Shown piece by piece: positions 1 to 12,782 of a stretch of DNA of 64,000 nucleotides; the stretch's first letter is position 1; each line of letters begins with the position of its first letter. Source of the stretch: Pinus tabuliformis. Lineage: Eukaryota; Streptophyta; Pinopsida; Pinales; Pinaceae. Location: the NCBI GenBank assembly GCA_031772625.1, contig CM062815.1, positions 921,856,582 to 921,920,581 on the forward strand, read 5' to 3'. The notes under the pieces were generated by a model. The model saw only the letters and a list, made by a program, of their open reading frames with translations. It was not told the DNA's origin and searched no databases. Both the position numbers and the translations under genes were made by a program.

Positions 1-3000
1 GGAACCTCTTCATGTCATTATCCTGCATAAGCAATCATTCCTCCACATAATGATCCCTGACGACCCTGTCAAACAATGACACTGATACATGCATACATAC
101 ATGCATATATATAATCATTTTCATAAAACAATCATGGTCCTATTAGACAACAACATTCATATAAACATCACATAATCATGATCATAACATAATTACCAGA
201 TAACATAAGGTCTAGGTTAAGAGAACTTCCTTATTTATGTAAAGGCATTGAGAGAAACATTTCCCATCATAGTCAAGGCATTTGACAGCTCAGATCCATT
301 TACTTTACCTTTTCTGGTTACCTTTCTTATGTCTACACTACTACTGTCCATTTACCACAATGAATCCAACCAGTTCAACCAACTGTCATAGTTTTACCTT
401 CCGTTGCGCTTACTCATGCACAAAGTTTCATCTGGGTCTTATATCATCGGTTGGATACCACACATCTCTCCTAATTTCCATCAACTTTCCTCCTTCCCAA
501 CCAATTCCCAAGGCTCAAAAAAATAAAATAGAATACAACAAACAAACAAGAAGAAGACCGTAAAAACGAATAACAACATGACTCCGCAAAATTTTTTTTA
601 TGGCCATACACTAGACATAAACAAAGCCACAAATCAAGCTCAAAAATTCATACAAGACCAAAAGAACAAGACTAACAACAAACACCATGACTCAATCCCC
701 ATGGTTCCTAGGGAAAGCTCAACCCGAGCCTTCTTCAATATTTAATGGAAACCTCTCTTTTCATGCAACTCCCTGCATCATGCTCACACATGTCAACCAC
801 ATGTTCCAAATATCAAGGCAATCATATTTATTAATTTGAAATTAATTGCTACCAAGACAAACAATCATGTCATAATCCATAGTCAACTCATAGTCATCTG
901 TCATAATACTACAACTATCACCTACTATACTCAAGTACATATCAACTGTCTCAACACATATATTTTAGTACAATCATCTTTAAAAAAAATCATTTGAACA
1001 CATACTCATATTAAGCAATTCATCAATCATTCAACCACTTGCAAACATACCATGTTAAATAAATCAACTAGACGACATAATAGGCACCAAACACTCAAAT
1101 ATCAAAGAGACGACATAATCAACTATGAAACACCAAGTAAGATACATAAGCAAACTCATACCTTAGTGTACCTCAGGGGAGGCTATCTTGTCTGCATAAT
1201 CAATCTTGTTAGTGAGATATAACCAACATGTCAACATAAATCATGATATCCATAACAGTAACTAAAATTTTCATATTACAAGCTCATAAGCATCCATCAT
1301 TCATGCATAATAATCACATATGTATGATCAGTCTAAATTAGTACGACACCACATCACAAATATGTCATCTCATACCTGAGTATCACAACCATAACCATCT
1401 CCATAGGTCAAACCAAGTTAACACAATACATATAACATCAAGATCTTCAATGCAATGAACATAACCATCACACATATGACCAATCCAAATTATGGCATCA
1501 AGATCTCAATGAAATAACTCTAGTCATCAAGTTAACAACATATAACTACAATAAGCTATATATCATACTCATCAACAACATACAACATAATCATTAGGTT
1601 ATCTAATATAAAACAATAATAGCAATGCATACAACTACATCTTACTATCATTCTTGACTATCTGACACATGTGCATATAACCACACTATTCATCTAACAT
1701 CTATCATGAATGTAACCATAACATCAAATACATGTTCATAAACCTAATGTATATAACCTGAATGCATATAATAATCCTTTACTTACATACCTGCATGCCA
1801 AACATACACTACCTATATGAGAATTTGCTCTTATCCCAAAGTCTAATGTTGCAACCTCATTATGATGATCTACGTCCCTTTCTCTATCTCAACTATCTCA
1901 TTAGCATCATAACAACCAATAGCATCATGATGACCTAAATTTCATACAATGACTTCAAAAGGCATGTTTGACCTACTATACATGCATAACAACTACACAT
2001 TAAAAATGAGTACAAAACCATATATGCATCATTCTAGCTAGAGTCCAATCATAAATGCATGACCATATCAAGTACACAAACCATGACCTCATTCATGACA
2101 ACGACCATTACTCCATTGTACTTTTTGCCACATGCAATCAATAGTATGCATAAGCAATGCCAAATCAACTACACCTACGCATAAACACATGTAGTCAAAC
2201 ATAAGCGATAAATTCTTGTAATCAACCTACAAGACTGATACATGTAATCAAAATATTAAAAAATGTAACCTAACATAGAAGGATGTAAGTAGGTATTATG
2301 AAATCAACATGTAAGTGACATATAATTCATACAAAGTCAGTCACATGTTCCAAAAATCAAGACATCATGTCTATTAATTCGAAATCAGCATTCAAAAATA
2401 CTAACAACCTATAAGCATACCCCCTTACTATCCATGGTCCACACTAAGGTAGAAGGAGGAAGCTACTATAATGGCCTGATCTCCAATGTCCAATTATGGA
2501 AATGGGATCTCCAAAGCTCTACTAAATTTAACCACACATGAAAATAAATTTATTTTTATTTCTCATAAATTTGTATGAGACTAAGTCAAAACATTGCACT
2601 TGTTCTACTTGTAACATAATAACTAAAAACATGCCACTTTTCCATTTCCTTACATGCAACTTTTCAAAATCCCTCCTTGCATGCAACCTTTCGAATTCCT
2701 TACATGCAACTCTTCAAATTCTTTACATGAAAATAGGCATAGATCAGCTACATCCATATTATCATACTACAATACTATCCCATCCAAAAAAATAACATTT
2801 TCTTCAAACAATTACCATATTTTTACATTTTTCTTCAAACAACTACTATACTCTTACATTTGCATGTAAGCATTTATTCAAACACTTTACATGAAAACTA
2901 ATATAGAAAATTGTTTGCATACAAGTAAGCATATATCGACTACATAAATACTATTACACATCAATAATATCCACAACCACAAACAAAATACTCATTGGGG

Positions 3001-3140
3001 CATTTTATCAAACATTTTGTATGCAATTAATCATTGAACCATTTAACCATTTCATCAAACACTTTGCATGCAAGCTGATATAGTGAATGATTCAATGCCT
3101 ATATCCTAAAATGTAGTTGTACAAGTGATGGAAACTGAAC
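1..3140. other. AT-rich, G-poor non-coding stretch
   Basis: About 3.1 kb with no convincing coding signal in any frame. The plus strand is rich in A, C and T and strikingly poor in G, with endless variations on cat, aac and ata. The short ORFs here (for example 282-563 and 2538-2795) are low-complexity and match nothing I recognise. A diverged direct repeat (cacatgttccaaa followed by a tatttattaatttgaaat-like stretch) occurs near 800-850 and 2340-2390, and four loose copies of a ttacatgcaac motif lie at about 2650-2725. It is most simply the internal spacer of the element at 1-5385. Confidence 0.5.
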
Positions 3141-3149
3141 CATATGATG

Positions 3150-3775
3150 AGTGGTATTTTTCCTCACTATGGTTCAAGTTTCAACTTCTGGGATTTCATA
3201 GATGGAAAGTTATAACAAAAATACCAACACAATCCTATTTGGTGCACAATTCTAGGAGTATCCAGAAATATCGACTTCCACTAGTCACATCTCCTAAAAT
3301 AATGTGCCTAAATGTCTAATATTTTTATCACAATATCAGTGATATTTCCCCTCATCGTGGAAACAATTTCAGCTCCTAAGAGTTCCTGGAAAAAAGTTAT
3401 AACAAAAATTCCAGCGTGACTTGTTTGAGGCCTAATTTTAGGAGCATTCAGAAGACTCGACTCCCTCTGCTCATATCTCCTAAACTATTGCGACCCAATA
3501 TCTAAAATTTATACCAAATAATAATTGGTATTTTCCCTCAATTTGTACTAGTTTTCAGCGTCTGAAAGCCTACAAAAGATAAGCTATTGCATAAATTCAA
3601 TCATAACTTGTTTAAAGGTGCATTCAGGAAGGTCATCTTCCTTAGATCATAATTCCTAAATTATTGTGAACCAATATCTGAAATTTTAATCACATTATCA
3701 GTGGAATGTACGTTCAATATGGAAAAATTTTCAACTTCTAATATGCTACAGAAGAAAATTTATAACAAATATGAC
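3150..3775. repeat. Tandem repeat, about 180-190 bp unit, 3.4 copies
   Basis: Successive units begin near 3150, 3341, 3524 and 3702. Each has the same order of blocks: gtggtattttcc, tcaactt/cagc, gttataacaaaaat, aggagcattcag, cgactcc, catatctcctaaa and atctaaaattt..atca. The copies are clearly diverged, so the array is old. It lies directly inside the primer-binding site of the minus-strand LTR element, where its leader RNA would be. Confidence 0.75.
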
Positions 3776-3851
3776 AAAAATGTCTAAAATTTAACCTTTG
3801 TTCTTAATTTCACCTATGATACATCCCATCTAGTCCAAGTGTTTGAACCAT

Positions 3852-3863
3852 GCTCTGATACCA
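3852..3863 (-). other. Primer-binding site, initiator tRNA-Met type
   Basis: The plus strand reads gctctgatacca, so the minus strand reads TGGTATCAGAGC, the standard plant initiator tRNA-Met complementary primer site. It is three bases from the LTR boundary (tgtaacaacc on the plus strand). This fixes the element as minus-strand with its internal region to the left. Confidence 0.85.
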
Positions 3864-3866
3864 CTC

Positions 3867-5385
3867 TGTAACAACCTCTGGGGTAAATGTGCATATAAAA
3901 AAACATAATAGGAACATAAATACAATAAAATATCAGCCATCAAAATCCATATATACATCAGTACATTTTCACATCAAAATAAAGGGAATGATTTTTTTCA
4001 TTAATAAATGCAATGAACCAAACGGAGATGGGACTACAACGTTCCACCCGACCATAGTTTGGATGAGCCAAGCCTCTCGTTAGCCAATCACCCCCGTGCC
4101 ATATTCCAAGCATGAATGTGGGATCTCATAGAACACATCAATCAAAACTCATCCAGGGCTTCTAGAGGCCACCCACCTCAACCCACCAAACAGTGTTTCC
4201 ACCTCACGGTCGGACATCACCAGAAAACATCATCAAATTGATCTACATCCAAGCCTTCGAGGGCTTCCAGAGTGTTTTTCCAACCAAGGCTTCCAGAACT
4301 AGTAACTCAACCCACAACTTGTACAGGTCTTCCAAATCATTTGTCCAACCAAGGTTTCCAGAACTAGTAACTCAACCCACAACTTATACAGGGCTTCTAG
4401 AGCATTTGTCCAACCAAGGCTTACAGGACTAGTAACTCAACCCACCAAGAACTTCTAGAGTGTTTTTCCAACCAAGGCTTCTAGGACAAGTAACCCAACC
4501 CAATTTGTTACAAGGCTTCCAGAGCGTTTGTTCAACCAGGGCTTCCAAGACTAGTAACTCAACCCAAGCTATTACAAGGCTTCCATAGTGTTTGTTCGAC
4601 TAGGGATTCTAGGAATAATAAATTAACCCAAGCTAAGGAAACATGAGAACTAACAAAAACAAAGCAATGAAATTAAACCCACAATCACCATAGCTATCCA
4701 AGAAATGGTAAGGCTTAGGAAATCCACTATCGATCCAGGGAATCCTCCATGCCAATGATAGATCACAACCAAGAAACCACATGCATGTGTCATGCATGAC
4801 AAAATGAGTGAATAAATCATACATGCAAATCAATACCTGCAAGAAAATATGATGTAGTTGTTTATGTTGATGCCTTCTTTCTCTTTCTTGTTCTTCCTTT
4901 GCCTTCTTGCTCTAAGTATCCAAGTATGCCACACCCTCCAAGAGTGTTCCAAGAAAAATCTAAGTCTCCAAGAGTATGAGAGAGAGAGAGAGAATAATGA
5001 GGGATCTCCAAAGCTAAGCTGACCAAGTGTTGCCCACTGATCCTCATAAGCCTTTTTATTAATGAGGCCTCTATTTTCTTCATTTTACATTATTTTCCTT
5101 CAATTTCCTCCTCACATGCAAAATGTGACCTTTCACCTTCCTTTTCTCCTAATTTCCACTATTTTCATAAATAAATGTGACAAAATACCTTTTTGCCTCT
5201 TTAATGCCTTAGCCATTTCCTTTTCCAATTTCCTTAACCATAAACAATCAAATGAACACCCATTAGGATTTCCTGCCCACCATTTAGCTTGGAATATGTG
5301 TCCCATCATTCATGGTATTTATATATTTTTTACATGGAATATTCACCAGGGTTGTTATAAGCAATATGGTGGATCATAGTTCACA
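3867..5385 (-). repeat. 5' LTR of the minus-strand element
   Basis: It starts tgtaacaacc next to the primer-binding site and probably ends ...agttcaca at 5385, giving TGTAA/TTCACA-type ends. The right end is placed by the ends and by the start of gag-like sequence beyond it, because no second LTR copy is in view. It contains a 64-bp minisatellite (4258-4637) and a (ga)n run near 4978-4992. Confidence 0.55.
4258..4637. repeat. Minisatellite, about 64 bp unit, six copies
   Basis: Six diverged units share the core ccaaccaaggcttccag, then actagtaactcaaccca, then ttacagggcttccagag. Unit length varies from about 58 to 69 bp. The array lies inside the LTR at 3867-5385. Partial open frames across it (4193-4432) are a by-product of the repeat. 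Confidence 0.8.
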
Positions 5386-6960
5386 AGACTCCCCTTACAA
5401 AGTAGATGAACAACCAAGAGATGAGTGCTCACATAACATACAAGTTGAGGAGGTTAAAGGCAGAGATGAGAATTTTCAAGGAGGACAATGAAAAATTTAT
5501 TCAGTCATAGAAAAGACTTGCCAAGGCACTGGAGAAACAAGTAGAGGTCAATGCGATTATCCTTCATATTTTATCATACTAACAAAGACATCGAAAACCA
5601 CAGATCAGTTATGGATAGGAGGATAAAAATAATAGGGAATATAGAAATATGTCTCATGGTGGGCGTAGGTCAGATAGAGATGACATAGTCACAGATGGTA
5701 GGTTCTTGGATACACCTGATAGGAGAGGTAGTGGACATGGGTTCTACTCTAGTTCTGGTTTAGAAAGGTATCATGGTCATTATTCCTGTCATCCTCACAG
5801 GAGGAATGACAGGGGATATCTGTTGGATGAGTTCAAGAAAGCCAAGCCACCTACATTTGATGGAGAGTTGAAGAAACCATAAGATGCAAAGGAATGGTTA
5901 CTTGGGAGGAAGAAGTTCTTTTAGTTGCATGACTATACAGAGAACATGAAGGCCATGAGAGCTATTTTTCAACCTCAAATGGGAAAGTATAAATACAGAG
6001 GAGTTGAGCTGACATGAATTCAAGATACTCTTCAAGAAGAAATACTGGTCAGAGAGGTACTACAACAGTAAGGCCAAGGAGGTTTATGAGATGAATATGG
6101 GATTGATGATAGACTAGAAGTATATGACAAATTTATTGGAATTATTTATGTACTGTATCTTAGGGATGAGAATTCCAAGGTTCGAAGATTTCCCAGTAGA
6201 TTACCATTAGAATTTAAGGATCAGATTGAGTATGATGAGCCTTGGTCTCTTGAAGAAGTCATTGGAAAGATGAAGCACTATTATGAATCAAAGCGTAAGA
6301 TAATGTCTAAGTAGGGTTGGAAAGGGATGATAATACTAAAATTAAACAAACGCTGAAGTGAACAAGACCTCAAGATGCAGGTGATGAAGAGAATGTTGTT
6401 CCTTACAAGAAGTTTAATGCAGTTGAGAGAGGACATGAGTCACAACCTGGAGAGAAACATAATATAGGTGGTGGTAAGGGACAACTGTAGCGTTGGATAT
6501 GTGGAAAGGAGAATCTCAAGAAGGATTTCCCATCGTATCAGGGTGGTGGGACTCAAATTTACAATGCATAATAAGTGCAGATAGATGGGGATGTTAGGAA
6601 GAGCAGTCCTCGAATCTATGAAGCATTGGATAATAGGTAGGCGGATCACGAGGTATCTATTATATAGATGGACAATATTATTTTTGATCAAGTTGTTTCT
6701 ATTTTGATTGACCCTGTATCTAATTATAGTTTTGTTAACCCTTACCTTGTGGATAAGTGTGGTTTGTTAAAAGAAGTGCATGCAGAGTCTTGGTTAGTGC
6801 AAGTGGCTATAGGTACTAAGAAAATAGCTCATCATTGGGTAAGAGCTTGTGCATTTATGCTGAATAGTATTCCTACATCAATGCATCTAAATGTTCTTCC
6901 ATTAGGATCATATAGTATGGTTCTAAGTATGGATTGGTTGTATCTTCACAGGACTAAGGT
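5386..6960 (+). pseudogene. Ty3/gypsy gag-protease remnant, left piece of a split element
   Basis: A fossil of a plus-strand gypsy element. Around 5649-5882 there is a gag-type segment, basic and glycine/arginine-rich, then KAKPPTFDGELKKP, a form of the common gag PPTFDGE motif. At 6668-6960 there is a retropepsin-like region with an LIDPVSNYSFV segment where the active-site block should lie and MDWL near the end. Several breaks are present. The left edge is cut by the minus-strand LTR element and the right edge by a minus-strand gypsy at about 6960. Matching downstream sequence of the same strand and family type resumes at about 22672. Confidence 0.8.
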
Positions 6961-9900
6961 GGATTTAATTACCACTGCATCTGTGGCATTTCTGGCTGAG
7001 ATGGACTCTACCCACTTGGTGAAATAGTCATTGGTTGTCAGTATCCACCTATGTTGTCCATTGGATGGTGGGTTTAATTCTCCAATGAAATCCAATCCAC
7101 ATTATCTAAAAGGTTCCTCCACATGTACTGGGATCAGGGGGAGGGGACAAAACTTCTGTCTTTCAGCAAACAATTGGCATTTCTGGCATGACCTAACCTG
7201 AGAGTAAACATCTCCAAACAGCATGGTCCAATAGAACCCTGCCTTAAGAATTTTATGTGTCATTGTCTTCCAGCTGAAGTTTCCTCCACAAACTCCTCCG
7301 TGAAAGTCTTCTATCACCTTATGGGTTTCACCCTCCACCAAACATAACAATAATATCCCCGCCAGATCCTTCCAGTAGAGTATGCCATTAGATATGATAT
7401 ATTTCTGCACTTGCAACCTCAGGGCTTGATATTTGAATTTATCTATCCCCAACGAGCACCTTAGGAATAAGAGATAATGAACAACGTTCTTCTACTAGAG
7501 AGATCCCTCATATTTGGCATAGATTTTATGCTTCGATGTCCTAATCCCGTTCTGTTGATCCTTGGGTTTGCCATCCTCTGTGATCAAGTTTATCCCTAGA
7601 GCTTGGAAATTGGATTCAAATAAAACCTTGGCCAAACCATAGTCTTTGATGAGCTTGGTAGGCTTTATTTCTAGCTCATATTATTTTATTTTAGTTATCC
7701 ACATGCCCCTCTTTCCTTCATTGTTTATTTTCTGTAGCAGCACAACAACAACAATATGTGCATAGGCGAAAGAAAATATGTGGAAAGATACTAAATAGTC
7801 AGGGTTGGCTAGCACTGGGGCCTCGACCAAAGCTTCTTTGATTTTGATGAAAGAATATCCAGGGGTAGAGATCCACCTGACTACATTTTCTTTCTTGAGC
7901 ATGTTTGTAATACCCTTGACAATTTCTGCGTAATTGGGTATGAACCTCCTCACGAAATGTATTCTCCCTAGAAAGGCTTGACCTTCTTTCTTGTTTTTTT
8001 TTTTTTGGGGGGGGGGGAATAAGGCTGATGGCTTTGACTCGTTTAGGATCGATATTTACTCCTTCACGTGCTACTATGTGTCCAATTAGCTTGCCCTCAC
8101 TCAGGGAGAACTGGGATTTCTTTGGATTCAGAGAGAGACCATACCTCCTTCATTTTTCAAAAGTGAGTTTTAAATGGAGGATGTGCTCTTCGTTAGTCTT
8201 AGAAAATATTGTGATGTCGTCCAGGTAGACCACCACGAATTTTTCTTTCTCTCCTATGAAATAAATGTCCATGGCTCTCTAAAATGTGGCCCCTGCATCT
8301 ATCATCCCAAAAGGCATGCATGCATACATGAATGTTCCCCATGGGGTGGTGAAGGAAGTTTTCTTTTGATCCTCAGGGTGGGATTCCACTTGGTTGTAGC
8401 CAGAGAATCCATCCATCATGGAAATTCTCGTTGAACCAACCACCTTCTCCAGTATATGATCCATCTTGGTCAATGGGTAGTTATCTTTCAGCGACGCCCT
8501 ATTTAGATTACAGAAATCCACACACAACCTTATCTCTCCGCTCTTTTTTTAGACAGGGACTAGGTTGGCCATCCATTCAGAGTACCTTAAAGGCACGATG
8601 ATATTTTCATGTAGCAACTTTCTCACCTCCTTTTCAATGGAGGGGAGTAAGAGTGGATTTATCGGCCTGAGTTTTTGTTTGAACGGCTTCATTTCAGTCT
8701 TCAAAGGAATCTTATGCTGAGTGATATTAGTATAAAATGCTTTCAAATCCTCATAAGACCAAGAAAATACATATTTGTAAATTTTGAATAGATTTAAATA
8801 CCTTTGTTTGTATTGCTCGGGGACTCCTTTTGATAGCTTAATCATTTGAGGTTCCTCCTATGATATGATGTTGCAGTCTTCTACTTGATCATCTATCTCT
8901 GAGGCCATTGGTTTGGAGACTATGTAGTCCTTATTAAAAAGCCTCTCCAGTGGGACTAGTCTGCACGAGATGCTGCTCCCTTTTAATTGCAAAATTTTGT
9001 GCCCAACCACTATGTCTTTCCACGTAATGGCTTCTTGATTTGTTTCTTCTTCTTCTTGATCGATGGTGGAGTGGGTGAACTCCCTAATGACTTATATGAA
9101 TCTTTTTACCTTCTCTTCATCCTTGAATACCTGCCAATGCTTGATATTGTCAGGTATTGAAGGTCTGTATCTGATTTCCACTTCATATCTAAGGATCAAT
9201 TTTTCGGGGACCTGAAAGTGCTTGTCGCTACTGCAAGAGAGTCATCCATCCTGTTTTATTCCCTAGGTAGGAACTAGATATTGAAGGCTAGGAATAAATT
9301 ATTGATTAGATCCCACACTTCATTTCGGTATGTCCTTAGTCTGGGGTGTGTGTCTTGGCATTGTTTTTTTATTTGCCTCACGACCAAATACTATCCTCCA
9401 TAGACTGTTAGGCATTCAATATTCATAGTTTTTGTCATTTGTAACCCGAGGAGCAATGCTTCATACTCTGCCACATTGTTGGCTGCCTAAAATTCCATTT
9501 TGAAAGAAAGGGGTATCGAGCTGCCCTTTGAAGATACCAACAATATTCCAGCTTCATTTCCCTCTTATGATTTTACTCTGTCAAAATACAATTCCCATAC
9601 TTCATTTTCATTTAAGTGATGGTATGCCAACTTCGTTGTCAGGTGTAATGATGCTTCTTCTAAGAGGTTTTCATCCTCTTCTAAGAATAGGTAGGAGAGG
9701 TCGCTATCTTTTCCATGAGATGGGGAGTTTTTTGAGCCTTTAGCTAGGGTCACAGTTTTCACAAACCTGGATTCTCTGTAAAACCTCCTTTTCTCGCCTC
9801 CAAAAGTGGGAATTGTGACATAAGTCAGATATAGCTTGATAGAATCCCATACCTTCGAACCCTAAGATCTTGATAAGAGTATTCTGAACTGAGGAGGAAT

Positions 9901-10249
9901 ATCGGCCACCACTATGTCCGTTACCACACTCTTCATTGGGATCTGAGCTAGGTTCATGACCAGGTCCTTTATCATCCCTAAGCACTTGACTCTCTTGGAG
10001 TCGAAGGAGTACAGGTCATTGTATGGTCTAGTGATCTCCAAGCCCAGTTGTTCCATTAACACTAGTGGCATGAGGTTGTGTGAGGCTCCGGAGTCCAACA
10101 TCCAGTTTTGTAATAAGAGATCATGGATGCCCAAAGTCACATAGAAAGGTGTAGTAGAAGTATCAGGTTCTTCTACATGCGGCCCAAAAACAACCATTGG
10201 CCTCTCCTTTTGGAGGTTTAAACTATCATGGGTTGGTGTTGAGGTAGAG
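6961..10249 (-). pseudogene. Gypsy pol remnant: protease, RNase H-like, RT, RNase H, partial integrase
   Basis: From right to left: retropepsin at 10197-9862 with MLDSGASHNLM; an RNase H-like block at about 9600-9370 with WELYFDRVKS and NNVAEYEALLLGL; RT at about 8845-7950 with VDFCNLNRA, MPFGM and FSGYNQV; the RT/RNase H connection with RRFIPNYAEIV; a degenerate RNase H up to about 7440; then integrase zinc-binding residues (YSQVRSCQKCQ) and the start of the catalytic core. A pure T13-G11 run lies at 7994-8017. About ten or more breaks. An RNase H-like block before RT is not the usual gypsy order. Confidence 0.85.
10245..10249. other. Target-site duplication (left copy), tagag
   Basis: The five bases tagag immediately precede the first LTR base (10250) and recur at 18346-18350 straight after the right LTR. 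This proves one insertion event for 10250-18345. Confidence 0.9.
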
Positions 10250-11310
10250 TGTTATAGACATTTTTGTGCCTCGCAGCATGGAGCATGAAATGTCGATAAT
10301 TACAGGGATCCAAAGTCCCTAAACATGTTTTTCTTACCCCTAGAGGAACAAGGTCAGCAAACCACAGCACTTCAGATCAGTTCTCCACCTGAAAACACTC
10401 AAAAACAGGCAATTTCAAGATCATGTCAGCTGCCCCATTGAGCATCTGCGCTGAATGTCAACTGCTCCACTCTGTACCTGCGCTGAATGTCAAAAGAGCT
10501 GAAGGCTACCTGCGCTGGGCGAGATTGGCCAAGTGGCACAGTCATTCTGCAAGGTGTCAGATGCCCAGGAAGCTTCCAAAAGACACTTGGATCAGCAAAT
10601 TCGCCCTATGATGAGTAAGAGGTCCCTAAACTCCATGTGGAAGCAAGGATCTCCAAGTGGACTCAAGAACTGAAGTTTAACTGAAGAGGGAGAGGACACA
10701 AGTCAGCTTCATGTCAGTCTCAAGCTGACTCATCCTTTCTCCATTTATCCTATATATAGAGCTCTCTCATGAGGTCTAAGGAGGCTGGAATTTTGTGCAA
10801 AGCAAGGAAGTGCTGTTGGTTTGAGTTTAGAGCTATTGGGTGATTGCTTTGAAGGAGGTGAAGAGGAGATTTCTTTCTGCTGGGAGGTGTTGCTGGATTG
10901 GGCCTCTATGGTTGTAACACTCTCAGAACTTTACTTCTTCCATTAATAAAGCATTTGAGGTTCTTCTGTATGCATGTGTTTCAATGATGTATTGTTGTAC
11001 TTGTGTATTTGATTTATTCTAATCCTTGAATCAGTTATGAATGTATGCTTCTTGTAGTTTCCCTCTCTTGCCTTTTTACAGGATCTTTGTGTAGCTGGGC
11101 CAGTAAAAGAGCAAGGAGCTAGGAGCAAGCAGCAAGGAGAGAAGACTGGATCAACACTAGCGAAAGACATCGGTTGGTGGATCTCTTTCTCCCCTATTTA
11201 CTTTCATAAAGAAGAAATCTTAGATAGCTTTGCTTTCAGTTGTTTCTGAGGTACTATCACCCTTAGAGTGGGATAGGGTCATTCCGTTTCGGATACTTTT
11301 CCCTACAACA
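10250..11310 (+). repeat. Left LTR of the Tat-like element
   Basis: Begins tgttatagac and ends ccctacaaca (TGTTA/..ACA ends). It contains a TATA-like tatatataga at 10751-10760 and an aataaa-type signal near 10944. The short ORF at 10423-10611 recurs identically in the right LTR and is not a gene. Confidence 0.95.
10751..10760 (+). promoter_or_regulatory. TATA-like box in the LTR
   Basis: tatatataga lies in a GC-richer context about half way through the LTR and is conserved in the right LTR near 17785. It is the likely core promoter of the element, inferred from motif and position only. Confidence 0.5.
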
Positions 11311-11312
11311 AA

Positions 11313-11331
11313 TTGGCGACTCCGCTGGGGA
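11313..11331 (+). other. Primer-binding site, tRNA-Arg type
   Basis: ttggcgactccgctgggga lies two bases after the left LTR. The TGGCGACTCCGCTGGGG form is, from memory, the tRNA-Arg complementary site typical of Ogre/Tat gypsy elements. The exact tRNA should be confirmed. Confidence 0.7.
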
Positions 11332-12780
11332 TCGTATCTTGTTGGTTGTTTGTGTTTCTTGCTATTCATTTCATAAAAAAATGGAGTACCGAATCGAACT
11401 GTATTTGAATCTTTCAAATGCAAAGTAGAGGGCAGCTACTCTAGCTCAGTTTCTGGGCATGTTTATGATTTGAAGAGCTGATCCACAAGGACTCTGAAGC
11501 TCTTAGTGATAGCTTTTCATCCTCCTAATTATCCCTTAGTGTGTACTTGACTGATAGCTTCTGATTTGGCCAAAAACTGTGAATTTTTTAGCAAACTGTG
11601 ACCCGGAAACTGTGAAAACGCAAGTCTCGTTCTTCAGTGCAGGCTGTACAAAGGCAGTCTGCATTTCAGCGCAGGTAGCCCCTTCGGGAACTGCGCTGAA
11701 TGTCAATCTGACAGTCCAGAGCCTGCGCTGAACCAGTGTGGCAGTGTCCTACTGGGGTTTCCTACTGTGTCCTTGCCCTGTTTTCACTCTTGTTTTTGCT
11801 GCCTGTTGCTTGTCAATGTACCTATCTGAAACCAACTGTCCTTGCCACTATTCTGCCTCGGTTGTATAAAGAAACTGTGATTGTTCTTTGTGTATTTCTT
11901 GTTTCATTTACAGTTTCCCATAACGAAAAGCGAACTAGTCTTGTTGTGGCCTCTTAGATCCAGAACTGTGATAAGTGTCGTAGTGATCTTAAGAGTTAGT
12001 TTGATTGTTGTTCATAGCTGATTGAGCTTTTTCTTTCGTCATATGGTTTGAATTCATACATTTCTAGTGTCGAAACAAGTAAATCTTAAGGTGTCTTTTG
12101 ATTTTGGACAAACTTGTTTGCTTTCACTTGAAATTGAATTCAAAATTATACAACAGCTTTCTTTTTGTAATACATCAACATTAAGAAAAAGAAAAGAAAT
12201 ACCTGCATTGTGCATGTGCATTTTGACAGCTTGCATGTTGATTTAGGAAAAGTGCATTAGTGTGTGCTCTATGATCTGTGTGGAAAGATGATGTCTTTCT
12301 TTTCCCTCAGTAGTTAAGATTTTCAAAGTTGAAAGATTGAAAACCTTGCTTATCATCTTAGACTGCATCTAGGAAGTTGTTTATACATCTCGTGGTGATC
12401 CTTAAAGGCAAACTGCTAAGCAAGATCAACTTAAAATGAATTGAATTTACATAACAACGCATTGAAACATAACGCAAACACATAGAGGTCTAAGCTAGAG
12501 ACGTGTTCCGGCGTCGTTAAATGTGATATCTTAGCGTTGAGTGGTTGGTTGATTCCTCCACGGTGAAGCGATAAGTATCAATACGGACTTGTGCTCCCGC
12601 GTACCGTCGCGTATATTGGGAGACCCCTATAGGAACAAAGCCTTTATCCTTAGGAAGCCGTGTCGGCCACCCTACTGATTGCGATGCAGTGAACATAGCA
12701 TTCACGAAGATCGACCACCCGTACCGTAAAACGTATTCTGTGGTTTCGCGAAAGGTTTGGCACACCCTCTGCCTAGATCT
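11332..12780 (+). other. Leader region of the Tat-like element, no gene seen
   Basis: About 1.45 kb between the primer site and the first structured modules. Short overlapping ORFs occur on both strands with no recognisable domains. The composition is normal for the element. Confidence 0.5.
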
Positions 12781-12782
12781 CC

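Larger units (their letters stand above)
1..5385 (-). mobile_element. LTR retrotransposon, coding-poor (internal region plus 5' LTR)
   Basis: Read on the minus strand, this is a 5' LTR (3867-5385), a primer-binding site matching initiator tRNA-Met, and at least 3.8 kb of internal sequence running off the left edge. No gag, protease, RT or integrase signature is visible in the internal part, so it looks like a large non-autonomous (LARD-like) derivative. The right edge abuts the gag region of an older plus-strand gypsy element, which it probably interrupted. The second LTR and the target-site duplication lie outside the window, so completeness cannot be judged. Confidence 0.6.

Noticed and set aside
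282-563. ORF of 93 codons in the left spacer
   Set aside because: Low-complexity AT-rich sequence with no domain and no typical coding pattern; lies in the non-coding interior of an LTR element.
3852-3863. tRNA gene fragment (Met-like) at several sites with gctctgatacca or tggtatcagag
   Set aside because: These are primer-binding sites next to LTR ends; no cloverleaf can be drawn around them.
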